Source: an uncultured Blautia sp. (GTDB lineage Bacteria > Bacillota > Clostridia > Lachnospirales > Lachnospiraceae). Taken from it: 41,731 nucleotides of DNA. The DNA is taken from positions 1-41,731 of the forward strand of contig CALBGI010000050.1 in NCBI GenBank assembly GCA_937893675.1, in the 5' to 3' direction. The notes under the pieces are model-generated. The model saw nothing but the letters and a program-made list of their open reading frames with translations. It ran no database searches and had not been told where the DNA came from. Made by a program: the position numbers and the translations under genes. Of the stretch, positions 24,148 through 32,001 are shown piece by piece (the stretch's first letter is position 1; every line of letters begins with the position of its first letter).

Positions 24148-24516
24148 CTACTGCGCCACAGCGTCCACACCGGACTCTGTTTTTGCAAACTCAATGACCA
24201 GGTGATTGGGCAGACAGACAATGGGCGCTGCATTTTCAAGCCACCCTGTCTCCACACAGACCTGATCCGGACAATCTGCCGCCTTCACTCTGATGCGGCC
24301 GTCCGAAATCTCAATGCTGTTGGTACGGCCGTCATATTCTGTCTCAAAGGTTTTGTCCTCCGCCCTGGAAAGATCAATGGTATAGAGAACCTTTCCATCC
24401 TGGGAAATCCGCACGGTTGAGCCGTGCGAGCGTCTGAGCACCCAGAAGCTTCCGGCAAGACCAATGACAAAAATGCCAATGCAGACGGCAAGCAATATGG
24501 TTCTTTTTTGTTTCAT
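24148..24516 (-). CDS. NusG domain II-containing membrane-anchored protein
   Basis: This 122-aa protein has an N-terminal membrane anchor (residues ~6-26, TILLAVCIGIFVIGLAGSFW) and an external beta-rich domain. The domain contains VRISQDGKVLYTIDL and VKAADCPDQVCVETGWL, then VCLPNHLVIEF. This is the NusG-domain-II (KOW-like) family, not the transcription factor. The CPDQxC...CLPN cysteines are typical. It is the first gene of the NusG-II/Gx/RsmH operon, with a strong promoter at 24540-24568. Function is not established. Confidence 0.82.
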   Translation of the reverse strand: MKQKRTILLAVCIGIFVIGLAGSFWVLRRSHGSTVRISQDGKVLYTIDLSRAEDKTFETEYDGRTNSIEISDGRIRVKAADCPDQVCVETGWLENAAPIVCLPNHLVIEFAKTESGVDAVAQ

Positions 24517-24539
24517 GCAATTCTCCTTTCAACGGACTT

Positions 24540-24568
24540 ATCATATCACAGGCAGTAAAAAGGTGCAA
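24540..24568 (-). promoter_or_regulatory. Promoter of the NusG-II/Gx/RsmH operon
   Basis: On the minus strand TTGCAC (24563-24568), a 17-bp spacer and TATGAT (24540-24545), with TG at the extended -10 position, lie 24 bp upstream of the start. Confidence 0.75.
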
Positions 24569-24622
24569 TGTGCGCAGAAGGAATCCCCTGACAAACAGGC
24601 CGGGCATCACTGAAAACGGCAA

Positions 24623-24651
24623 TTGTAAAGTATCCCTGAAATTGGTATAAT
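24623..24651 (+). promoter_or_regulatory. Promoter of the flavodoxin-like reductase gene
   Basis: TTGTAA (24623-24628), 17 bp and TATAAT (24646-24651) with a TG extended -10. The leader holds GCGCAG-N9-CTGCGC (24667-24687), a possible operator. Confidence 0.75.
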
Positions 24652-24727
24652 AAAAACATACGAGCAGCGCAGACCTACCTACTGCGCAAATTCATGTACA
24701 GACGATACTATGAGGAGACGATTATCC

Positions 24728-25282
24728 ATGAAAACACTGATCTTAAACGGTTCCCCCCGAAAAAACGGCGACACCGCAAGCCTTTTGCGCATTTTAAAGA
24801 AAAATCTCACCGGAGATGTCAAGGTGGTAGACGCCTACTACTGCAACGTAGCGCCCTGCGTGGACTGCCGCTACTGCTGGAAAAATCCAGGCTGCTGCGT
24901 CAAAGATGAAATGCAGGAAATCTATGCCTATATTGAAGAATGCGACAATGTGCTCATCGCCTCACCTGTATATTTTTCGGAGCTTACAGGGAAGCTCCTG
25001 GATCTGGGAAGCCGCCTTCAGACCTACTTTTCCGCAAAGTTTTTCCGCAGAGAGCAGCCTGTTGCCAAGGCAAAAAAGGCCGCCGTTCTTCTGGTCGGGG
25101 GCGGCAACGGCAATATGGAAAAAGCCTATGACACCGCGCAGATTTTGCTTAAGGACATCAATGCCACGGATATTTTTCCGCTCATTGGTTATCACGGCAC
25201 AGACCACTCTGTCGCCGCCGAAGACCCGGACATGCTGAAAAAGCTGGATGAAGTGTGCGCATTTTTTAATACTTCAAGATAA
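24728..25282 (+). CDS. Flavodoxin-fold NAD(P)H-dependent oxidoreductase
   Basis: This 184-aa protein opens with TLILNGSPRKNGDTASLL (residues ~3-20), the FMN-phosphate-binding loop of NADPH-dependent FMN reductase/iron-sulfur flavoprotein types. It then has VAPCVDCRYCWKNPGCCVKDEMQEIY (core CVDCRYCW, ~42-49), which resembles the Cys cluster of iron-sulfur flavoproteins but with CxxCxxC spacing. ASPVYFSELTGKLLDLGSR follows. ATG at 24728 has GAGGAG upstream and is preferred over the ATG at 24710, which overlaps that site. It is monocistronic, with a strong promoter and terminator. The substrate is unknown. Confidence 0.85.
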   Translation: MKTLILNGSPRKNGDTASLLRILKKNLTGDVKVVDAYYCNVAPCVDCRYCWKNPGCCVKDEMQEIYAYIEECDNVLIASPVYFSELTGKLLDLGSRLQTYFSAKFFRREQPVAKAKKAAVLLVGGGNGNMEKAYDTAQILLKDINATDIFPLIGYHGTDHSVAAEDPDMLKKLDEVCAFFNTSR

Positions 25283-25293
25283 ATCTGCATCGC

Positions 25294-25337
25294 AAAAGAG
25301 ACTGGAAAAGGAAATGACTCCCTCCCCAGTCTCTTTT
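25294..25337. terminator. Bidirectional terminator between reductase and aroE
   Basis: AAAAGAGACTGG (25294-25305) pairs with CCAGTCTCTTTT (25326-25337). It follows the plus-strand reductase and the minus-strand shikimate dehydrogenase, and has A and T runs on both sides. Confidence 0.85.
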
Positions 25338-25342
25338 TCTGT

Positions 25343-26206
25343 TTATGATATCTGCGCAAATTCCTCCCGGAGCTTCTCTTCCATGACCTGAAGCGGTGCC
25401 TCGACGCCAGTCCACAGCGTAAAGTTCAGAGCGCCCTGACAGGCCAGCATGCCAAGCCCGTTTACAGTCCTGGCTCCGCGCTTTTTCGCTTCCCTGAGAA
25501 ACAACGTATCACAGGGATTAAAGACCACATCGGAAACCACCATTTTTTCTGTGATGGTATCGTAGGCAATGTCCGGCTTTTTGTCACTGTCCGGATGCAG
25601 GCCAATGGATGTGGCATTGATCAGGATATCGGTGTCTTCAGGGACTTCAAAGCTTCCGTTCCATGCTTCGCAGGACGCTTCCGCCTGCGTATGGGCAACA
25701 AGAGCATCCGCCAGCTCCTGTGCTCTGGCAAGCGTGCGGTTTACAATTTTCACCTTGGAAGCGCCCAAAAGAGCGCACTCTACGGCAATGGCTCTGGCCG
25801 CGCCGCCCGCCCCCAGGATCACCACGTTCTTCTCTTCAAGAGAAACTCCCTGATTTTTAAGCGCCTGTACAAATCCCTTGCCGTCAGTGTTTTCCCCGAA
25901 AAGTTTTCCATCCTCTTTCACTACGATCGTATTTACCGCACCGATAATGGAGGCCGCCTCTGAAATCTCATCCAGATACGGCAGCACACGGATCTTGTGC
26001 GGCATGGTCAGATTCATCCCCTTCATATGAAAGGCGCGGATTGCTTTCATGGCATCCGCAAAATCCTCCCTGGTCACCTTCAGTGTCAGATAACGATAGT
26101 TCAGCCCGCAGGCTTCATAAGCCGCTTCTTCCATCACTCCGGTGGGGTTGCCGTCCACCGGGTCGCCAAACACTCCGGTCAGTTCCGCACGATAGTTTTT
26201 GCTCAT
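25343..26206 (-). CDS. aroE: Shikimate/quinate dehydrogenase (AroE/YdiB family)
   Basis: The 287-aa enzyme has an N-terminal substrate domain with GMNLTMPHK (residues ~63-71, catalytic Lys in PHK), GAVNTIV and ENTDGKGF. The C-terminal Rossmann domain has ILGAGGAARAIA (~130-141) and VNRT. It ends NGLGMLACQGALNFTLWTG. The overall look, with GLNYRYLTLKV and the FTLWTG ending, is nearer to E. coli YdiB (quinate/shikimate) than to classical AroE. Products are shikimate or quinate with NAD(P)H. It is the last gene of a four-gene minus-strand operon, 18 bp after the radical SAM gene. Confidence 0.88.
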   Translation of the reverse strand: MSKNYRAELTGVFGDPVDGNPTGVMEEAAYEACGLNYRYLTLKVTREDFADAMKAIRAFHMKGMNLTMPHKIRVLPYLDEISEAASIIGAVNTIVVKEDGKLFGENTDGKGFVQALKNQGVSLEEKNVVILGAGGAARAIAVECALLGASKVKIVNRTLARAQELADALVAHTQAEASCEAWNGSFEVPEDTDILINATSIGLHPDSDKKPDIAYDTITEKMVVSDVVFNPCDTLFLREAKKRGARTVNGLGMLACQGALNFTLWTGVEAPLQVMEEKLREEFAQIS

Positions 26207-26224
26207 AAAAAATCCCTCCCATTT

Positions 26225-27115
26225 TCAAAGTCCCTCATAATCAAACATGGGAATAAAACTCTCTTCCGCTGTTTTTCCCTCCTGAATAAACGCATTCTCC
26301 ACGCCAAGCTGCAGGGCATAATCCACAAGACGCCCGTATTCTCTCTTTGTCACTCTCCGTGCAAGCTCCGGAAACTGTTTTTGCACCTGCGGCAAAGGCG
26401 TATATTGATTCATAAGACTTAAATACACCTGATCCTTGTAGGTTTCGTACACATATTTCACCACGGCTTTGGCATTTTTTACATGCCCCGGCAAAAGCAG
26501 ATGCCGCACGATCACACCGGATTTCATCATCCCGTCACCGTCAAATGCGGCAGGGCCTGTCTGGCGCACCATTTCCCCCAGCGCTGCCCTGGCCTTCTGC
26601 GGATAATCGGGCGCATGGGAATACTGCTTTGCCATTTCCGCTTCCATATATTTAAAATCAGTCAGATAAATATCTGCAATTCCCTCCAGCATTTGGAGCG
26701 TTTCTGTTTTTTCGTAGCCGCTGCAGTTATACACAACCGGAAGACAGAGGCCCTGCGCTCTCGCCCCGCGCACCGCCCGGATGATCTCCGGCGTATAGTG
26801 GGTGGGCGTCACCAGATTGATGTTATGGGCGCCTTTTTCCTGAAGTTCCAGAAAGATTTCGCTCAATCGTTCCTCGCTGATCTCCATTCCCACCTCTGTG
26901 CGCGCAATATCATAATTCTGACAGTATACACATCTCAGAGGGCAGCCGGAGAAAAATACGGTCCCTGATCCGTTTTTCCCGGAAATGCACGGCTCTTCCC
27001 AGAAATGAAGAGCCGCCCGCGCCGCCAGGATATATTCTCCCGCCACACCGCACACGCCTTTTTCTCCTTTGCTCCGGTTTGCGCCGCAGTTTCGCGGGCA
27101 TAGCGTACAGCTCAT
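26225..27115 (-). CDS. Radical SAM protein of the PflX/COG1313 type
   Basis: This 296-aa protein begins MSCTLCPRNCGANR, a CxxCxxxC motif, and has the radical-SAM cluster CPLRCVYCQN near residue 60 (CxxxCxxC). INLVTPTHYTPEI and YLTDFKY are typical of the pyruvate-formate-lyase-activating-enzyme-like PflX group. The 4Fe-4S cluster would cleave SAM to a 5'-deoxyadenosyl radical; the substrate is unknown. The start at 27115 is preferred because it forms an ATGA overlap with the amylase stop, implying coupling; an ATG six codons upstream is possible. Confidence 0.85.
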   Translation of the reverse strand: MSCTLCPRNCGANRSKGEKGVCGVAGEYILAARAALHFWEEPCISGKNGSGTVFFSGCPLRCVYCQNYDIARTEVGMEISEERLSEIFLELQEKGAHNINLVTPTHYTPEIIRAVRGARAQGLCLPVVYNCSGYEKTETLQMLEGIADIYLTDFKYMEAEMAKQYSHAPDYPQKARAALGEMVRQTGPAAFDGDGMMKSGVIVRHLLLPGHVKNAKAVVKYVYETYKDQVYLSLMNQYTPLPQVQKQFPELARRVTKREYGRLVDYALQLGVENAFIQEGKTAEESFIPMFDYEGL

Positions 27116-28551
27116 TCCAATACCGGCACCCACACAGATACCGCTCCTCCGTCCACGGGAAACTCTCCCCAGCCGTCACTGCCAATGCACACCGCATCTG
27201 ACCGTTTTCCCAGTGCATCCCGGAAATTTTTCCCTGCATACGCAGCTCCCACCTGCATCCGTTTCCGGCCGCCGCAGCTGTCCGTCAGGATCACCGCGCA
27301 GCACCTGCTCAAATCTCTTTCGTCCCGGCGGACCCAGCCGATGACGCTGGCATCGTCCAGGTAATCCTCCTGTCCAGCGCCCAAAAGCTTCTGGCGGAGT
27401 CCCAAAAGAACATCCAGTACCGGTCTCTGGGAAGGAATATTGTCATGGGGAATCCCGTAATAATCTCCGTAAAAAACACAGGGCGTGCCCGCCTGGCGCA
27501 GAAGGATCATCGCATAGGCATGAGGCTTAAACCAGGGCTGCACAAAGGACTGCAGCGCCTGTCCCGGCTGTGTATCGTGATTGTCCACAAAGGTCACCGC
27601 GCATTCCGGCTGGACAGCGGTCAGCGTGTTCTCAAAAATCCGGCTCATGTCAAAAGTGCCGTTGCTGGAGGACGCCTGCATAAAATGAAAATGCAGCGGG
27701 ACATCAAACAGGCTCATGACCTTGCCGCTTTTCTCCTGATAATGAAGCAGCAGCTTCAGATCCGGGCTCCAGTATTCTCCCACGGCCCAGAGCTCTTTTC
27801 CTGTTTTTTCCCGCAGTCTGGAAAGCCAGCCGGTAAAAAAGTCAAAGGAAATGTGCTTCACCGCATCCAGGCGAAGACCATCCAGCGCGGCTGTCTCCAC
27901 GTACCATTCGCCCCATCTGTCAAGCTCTTCCACCACTTCCGGATTTCCCATATCCAGATCCGCACCCATGAGATAATCATAGTTTCCGTTCTCGCCGTCC
28001 ACCTCGCCATCCCAGTTTTTTCCGTCCAGAAGAAAAATCTCGTGGCGCTTGCGGCGATCGTCCCAGTCCACGCCGTCAAAATGCGTATGGTTCCAACAGA
28101 AAGAAGAATACTTCTGCTTCCTCCCCGGAAAATTAAACACCGTCCAGGCGGAAATCTCACTTTCCCCGATTTCCCGCTCCCGGTCGTCTGCCGCCACGGC
28201 CTCCGCTTTCAGGTTTTCACATCCGTCCGCTCCCATTTTGTGATTCAGCACAATATCGCCAACAGCGCGAAGCCCCGCTGCGTGAAGCGCTGCAATGGCG
28301 GCCAGATATTCCTCCCGGGTGCCGTACTTGGTGGCCACGGTTCCCTTCTGGTCAAATTCGCCCAGATCATAAAGGTCATAGACCCCATAGCCCACATCGG
28401 CCTTTCCGTTGGCGCCTTTATAAGCCGGCGGCATCCAGATATCCGTAAATCCGGCTTTTTTCAGTGCCGGTGCGCATTCTGCCAACCGTTTCCAGTGAGC
28501 GGCATCCTCCGGGAGATACCATTCAAAAAACTGCAGCAATACTCTGTCCAT
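27112..28551 (-). CDS. Cytoplasmic alpha-amylase (GH13 family)
   Basis: The 479-aa enzyme has no signal peptide and fits the intracellular AmyA-like GH13 subfamily 5. The (beta/alpha)8 barrel begins LLQFFEWYLPEDAAHW. Catalytic residues visible are the nucleophile D229 (DGLRLDAVKH), acid/base E259 (WAVGEYW) and D326 (FVDNHDTQ). AVGDIVLNHKMGADG is the first conserved region. It would hydrolyse alpha-1,4-glucans or maltodextrins inside the cell. GGGAGG precedes the ATG. It lies between deoC and the radical SAM gene in one operon. Confidence 0.92.
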   Translation of the reverse strand: MDRVLLQFFEWYLPEDAAHWKRLAECAPALKKAGFTDIWMPPAYKGANGKADVGYGVYDLYDLGEFDQKGTVATKYGTREEYLAAIAALHAAGLRAVGDIVLNHKMGADGCENLKAEAVAADDREREIGESEISAWTVFNFPGRKQKYSSFCWNHTHFDGVDWDDRRKRHEIFLLDGKNWDGEVDGENGNYDYLMGADLDMGNPEVVEELDRWGEWYVETAALDGLRLDAVKHISFDFFTGWLSRLREKTGKELWAVGEYWSPDLKLLLHYQEKSGKVMSLFDVPLHFHFMQASSSNGTFDMSRIFENTLTAVQPECAVTFVDNHDTQPGQALQSFVQPWFKPHAYAMILLRQAGTPCVFYGDYYGIPHDNIPSQRPVLDVLLGLRQKLLGAGQEDYLDDASVIGWVRRDERDLSRCCAVILTDSCGGRKRMQVGAAYAGKNFRDALGKRSDAVCIGSDGWGEFPVDGGAVSVWVPVLE

Positions 28552-28579
28552 CCTTTTATCCTCCCGTATCCCAAGGCTT

Positions 28580-29227
28580 CTATTGCTTCATCAGCTTTAC
28601 CAGGCGGCTGGTTCCAAGCCGGGTGGCGCCAAGCTCCGCAAAACGCTGCGCGTCCCCGAAATCGGAAATCCCGCCTGCCGCTTTCACCTGCACCCTGGGG
28701 CCTACGTTGGCTTTCATCAGCTCCACAGCGTGGAAGGTGGCTCCCGCCTTTGAAAAACCGGTGGAGGTTTTGATAAATTCCGCACCTGCCGCTGTAACAA
28801 TCTGACACATTTTTATAATTTCTTCCTCTGTAAGCAGGCAAGTCTCAATGATCACCTTGAGGATCCTGCCCTGACAGGCCTCATGGATCTGCCGGATCTC
28901 TTCTTCCACTGCCGAATAGTTTTTGTCCTTCAGATCTCCGATATTGATGACCATATCAATCTCAGAAGCGCCGTTTGCCACCGCGTCTCTTGTCTCAAAT
29001 ACCTTCACTGCCGTGGTGCTGTAGCCGTTGGGAAAGCCGATCACCGTGCAGATGGGAAGACGTCCCTGCACATATTCTGCCGCCCGCTTTACGTAGGACG
29101 CCGGAATACAGGCGGAAGCTGTCTCATATTTCACAGCATCGTCCAGGGTTTCTCTGATCTGCTCCCATGTGGCGTCCGGGGCAAGCAATGTGTGGTCTGC
29201 CATATGCAAAAGTTCTTTTTTCTCCAT
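28580..29227 (-). CDS. deoC: Deoxyribose-phosphate aldolase
   Basis: The 215-aa class I aldolase splits 2-deoxyribose 5-phosphate into glyceraldehyde 3-phosphate and acetaldehyde in deoxynucleoside breakdown. The Schiff-base lysine is K153 in FIKTSTGFS. Other family motifs are DHTLL, CTVIGFPNGYS, EIDMVINIG, LKVIIETCLL and VKAAGGI. Length is typical of the short bacterial form. A strong AAGGAGG site precedes ATG. It is the first gene of the operon and lies 28 bp before the amylase gene. Confidence 0.95.
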   Translation of the reverse strand: MEKKELLHMADHTLLAPDATWEQIRETLDDAVKYETASACIPASYVKRAAEYVQGRLPICTVIGFPNGYSTTAVKVFETRDAVANGASEIDMVINIGDLKDKNYSAVEEEIRQIHEACQGRILKVIIETCLLTEEEIIKMCQIVTAAGAEFIKTSTGFSKAGATFHAVELMKANVGPRVQVKAAGGISDFGDAQRFAELGATRLGTSRLVKLMKQ

Positions 29228-29286
29228 GGAGTATCCTCCTTTTTTGTATTCACACTGAATTTTTGCTTCCTTTTCATTCTGGAATT

Positions 29287-29292
29287 ATTATA
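29287..29292 (-). promoter_or_regulatory. Extended -10 promoter of deoC operon
   Basis: On the minus strand TGGTATAAT is an extended -10 element 59 bp upstream of deoC. The -35 region (TGGCGT) is poor, as is usual with an extended -10. Confidence 0.6.
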
Positions 29293-29321
29293 CCACTGTC
29301 CTATCCCGGACGCCACTGTTT

Positions 29322-29876
29322 TCAAAACTCCCGGTGCTTCCGCTGCACTGCAGTCAGAACCGTGATCAGATTCAGAATGCCCTCGGCAAGCAGTGATATT
29401 CCCAGCAAGACCATGATCATCGCCGTACTCTTGGAAGGACGAAAAATCAAAATAAATCCAACAATTCCTGCAAGAATTGCCGCCGTCAGAATCAGCCACC
29501 ACCAACGAATCCCAAAAACTCTGGCATCCACCGCTGTCTGAATTTTCAGAAGAGCGTCTGCCAGTACACAGACGCCCATAAGAATACATACCAGATGGAT
29601 CAGCATATCTGTGCGGATCACAAGGATGATTCCCAGCGCCATCAGAAGAATCCCAAACGCCAGATCATACTGGAACGCCAGCCGATATAAATCCCTGGAA
29701 CAGTAGCCGATAATTTTTACCGCTCCAAACAACAGCAGGATCCCTCCCATGATCCGGCACAGAAGCACAATGGAAAAATCCGGTTTCACCATCAGAAAAA
29801 TCCCAAGCAGACAGAGCAGCAGCGATAGTACCGTATATCCGGTCTTGGCCGCTTTCAATCTTTTATTTCCGTACAC
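29322..29876 (-). CDS. DUF308 (HdeD-like) membrane protein
   Basis: This 184-aa protein has six hydrophobic helices in three similar pairs, including LSLLLCLLGIFLMVKP, IMGGILLLFGAVKIIGY and MVLLGISLLAEGILNLIT. This is the DUF308/HdeD pattern, linked in enterics to acid resistance but with no known activity here. The likely start is GTG at 29876 with AGAGGGTG upstream. It lies 15 bp after the radical SAM/SPASM gene, so the two are cotranscribed. Confidence 0.8.
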   Translation of the reverse strand: MYGNKRLKAAKTGYTVLSLLLCLLGIFLMVKPDFSIVLLCRIMGGILLLFGAVKIIGYCSRDLYRLAFQYDLAFGILLMALGIILVIRTDMLIHLVCILMGVCVLADALLKIQTAVDARVFGIRWWWLILTAAILAGIVGFILIFRPSKSTAMIMVLLGISLLAEGILNLITVLTAVQRKHREF

Positions 29877-29891
29877 AACAAAACACCCTCT

Positions 29892-31244
29892 TTAATTTTG
29901 GTCACCAAAACCATCCCACAGTCTGTTTGCTGTTGGTTCCCAGTTTTTCGCGTAGGCCTCACATTTGCCACACAGATGCTCCACAGATTCCGGAGACTGA
30001 AGATCCGTGGAATGCGCCTTGGTCTTATTCACAAGCTCTTTGAGAATCTCCGGATTCTCCAGCATGGGGCAGGGTCTCAGATGATTCTCATTAAAAGGCT
30101 GTCCGTCATGATACGCCATAAAAATAGGCGACTGCAGAACTTCTAGCAAACTTTTTTCCCGGATATTGGCATTGGAATAATGGATAAACACACAGGGATC
30201 ACAGTCTCCGTTGGCATTGATGTGGAGATAACGTCTTCCACCCGCAATACAGCCTCCTACATATTCTCCGTCATTCTGAAAGTCCATTGCAAATATGGGC
30301 TTTGTCGCACGGATTTCACGAATGCGGTGGTACATAAATTCTCTTTGTTCCGGATTCGGCAAAAGCTCCGGAGCAGCCTCATTTCCAACCGGCATATAAT
30401 GGAAATACCATACAAAACGTGCTCCCCATTCTATCATCTGGTCAATAAACTCAAAAGAGCTGATAGAATCCAGATTCTGGCTGGTATAGCAGCAGGACAG
30501 ACCAAAGGGCAGATGTTTTTCTTTCAGAACAGCCATGGCTTTCACCACCTTCTGATAAGTTCCGTCTCCCCGACGGCCATCTGTTGCAGCTTCAAAGCCC
30601 TCCACGCTGATGGCAGGAATAAAATTTTTCACACGGAGCATTTCATCTGCAAAATCCTCGTCAATCAATGTCGCGTTGGTGAAGGACAAAAACTGACAGT
30701 CACTGTGCTTTTCACACAGAGCAATCAAATCTTTTTTACGTACCAGCGGCTCTCCGCCTGTATAAATATACATGTATACCCCCAGCTCCTTGCCCTGGGC
30801 AATAATAGAATCAATTTCGTCAAATGTCAGATTCAGCTTGTTTCCATACTCTGCCGCCCAGCATCCGGTGCAGTGCAGATTGCAGGCAGAAGTGGGATCC
30901 AGAAGGATTGCCCATGGAATATTACAGCCGTATTTTTTCCGGCATTCCTCCTGTCTGGGCCACCCTATGATATTGGCATTGAGAAAGAAATTCTCAAAGG
31001 TAGCTTTCAGCACTTCTCCATCGGTCTCTTTCATAATTTTCATTACCAGCTGGTGCATGTTGCTGTCCGGGTTTTCCAGTACCTGACGCACGGCCGCGCG
31101 CTGAACCGGAAAGCTGTCCGCTCCATCGCCTGCCAGCTTATCTACCCAGTTCATAAGTTTCAGCGCGTTTTCTTCCGGATTCTTTTCCAGATAACCAAGA
31201 GCTGTCCGCAGAGTTGCTTTTTTTAAATGATTGGAAAGTGACAT
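29892..31244 (-). CDS. Radical SAM/SPASM-type protein
   Basis: The 450-aa protein has an N-terminal helical region (~1-105) before the radical SAM domain. The cluster motif is CNLHCTGCW (CxxxCxxC, about residue 121), with YTGGEPL and SVEGFEAATDGRRGDGTY following. C-terminal cysteines (GGCIAGGRRYLHINANGDCDPC, core CDPC, and CPM, HLCGKC) suit an auxiliary SPASM-like cluster. Such enzymes modify peptides or other substrates; no precursor peptide is visible nearby. GAGGAGG precedes the ATG. It lies between a tetR gene upstream and the DUF308 gene downstream. Confidence 0.85.
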   Translation of the reverse strand: MSLSNHLKKATLRTALGYLEKNPEENALKLMNWVDKLAGDGADSFPVQRAAVRQVLENPDSNMHQLVMKIMKETDGEVLKATFENFFLNANIIGWPRQEECRKKYGCNIPWAILLDPTSACNLHCTGCWAAEYGNKLNLTFDEIDSIIAQGKELGVYMYIYTGGEPLVRKKDLIALCEKHSDCQFLSFTNATLIDEDFADEMLRVKNFIPAISVEGFEAATDGRRGDGTYQKVVKAMAVLKEKHLPFGLSCCYTSQNLDSISSFEFIDQMIEWGARFVWYFHYMPVGNEAAPELLPNPEQREFMYHRIREIRATKPIFAMDFQNDGEYVGGCIAGGRRYLHINANGDCDPCVFIHYSNANIREKSLLEVLQSPIFMAYHDGQPFNENHLRPCPMLENPEILKELVNKTKAHSTDLQSPESVEHLCGKCEAYAKNWEPTANRLWDGFGDQN

Positions 31245-31291
31245 GATCTTCCTCCTCTTCTCTTGTACAAAAATAAGTTCCTGATATCCGG

Positions 31292-31297
31292 ATTATA
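31292..31297 (-). promoter_or_regulatory. Extended -10 promoter of the radical SAM/SPASM gene
   Basis: TGTTATAAT on the minus strand is an extended -10, 48 bp upstream of the gene. It overlaps the palindrome ATCCGGAT (31287-31294), a possible operator for the adjacent TetR protein. Confidence 0.5.
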
Positions 31298-31324
31298 ACA
31301 AGGTTCTTCCCTTTCTCCTACAGA

Positions 31325-31372
31325 CAAAAACAGCCCTCGTGCCCAAAAATCAGACACAACGACTGTTTTGCC
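31325..31372 (-). terminator. Candidate terminator after the tetR gene
   Basis: On the minus strand AAAACAG pairs with CTGTTTT, followed by TG. The stem contains an imperfect inner part. It sits just past the tetR stop at 31378. Confidence 0.5.
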
Positions 31373-31377
31373 TAAAA

Positions 31378-31941
31378 TCAGTTCTTATTTTTTTCACACC
31401 TTGCTATCATTTCTTCCAACGTTCCCTGTTTGATTCCAAACAGCCAGTTGGAAAACTCCTGAATATCGCTTTTCATCCCACTGTTCAGCCATCCCATCGT
31501 AACGCCAAAGCAGACGCACATGGCATAATCCAGAAACATCTGTCGATTTTTCCCGGAAACCCTTTTTTCCTCCAGCCTTCGTCCCACCAGCGCTGTCACC
31601 ACATGGTCGCAGACTTTCCAGTAGTGCTTCTCAAAAATATCCCGATTCACAGACTGATAAATATGAAGAACCGCTCTTCGATTCTCCATGGTAAATCCGA
31701 TCAGTGCATTCACACCCTCATCCACAGAATCAATTGCCGGATGTTCCCTGATGATCCGGTCGATTTCATCGTTGACCACTTCCTCCACAAGCTGAGGAAT
31801 ATCATGATAATAATAGTAAAAGGTATTGCGGTTCACCCCGCAGTCCTCCACAATGTCCCGCACACTGATCTGATGCAGCGGCTTTTTATTCAGAAGTTTC
31901 ACAAAAGAATCCCGGATTGCCCTTTTTGTAAAGTTTGCCAT
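31378..31941 (-). CDS. TetR/AcrR family transcriptional regulator
   Basis: This 187-aa protein has an N-terminal TetR helix-turn-helix (residues ~7-52: FTKRAIRDSFVKLL, ISVRDIVEDCGVNRNTFYYYY with core VNRNTFYYYY) and a helical ligand-binding part. The C-terminal part resembles TetR_C regulators such as DhaS/YbiH types. Being just upstream of the radical SAM/SPASM and DUF308 genes on the same strand, it probably represses them and perhaps itself; a near-palindrome ACAAGTTAAAACTCGT (31969-31984) lies in its own upstream region. The inducer is unknown. Confidence 0.88.
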   Translation of the reverse strand: MANFTKRAIRDSFVKLLNKKPLHQISVRDIVEDCGVNRNTFYYYYHDIPQLVEEVVNDEIDRIIREHPAIDSVDEGVNALIGFTMENRRAVLHIYQSVNRDIFEKHYWKVCDHVVTALVGRRLEEKRVSGKNRQMFLDYAMCVCFGVTMGWLNSGMKSDIQEFSNWLFGIKQGTLEEMIARCEKNKN

Positions 31942-32001
31942 ATCCTGTACTCCCTCTTAATGTATTACAAGTTAAAACTCGTTCTGATTCCCTGTCTTTC
32001 G

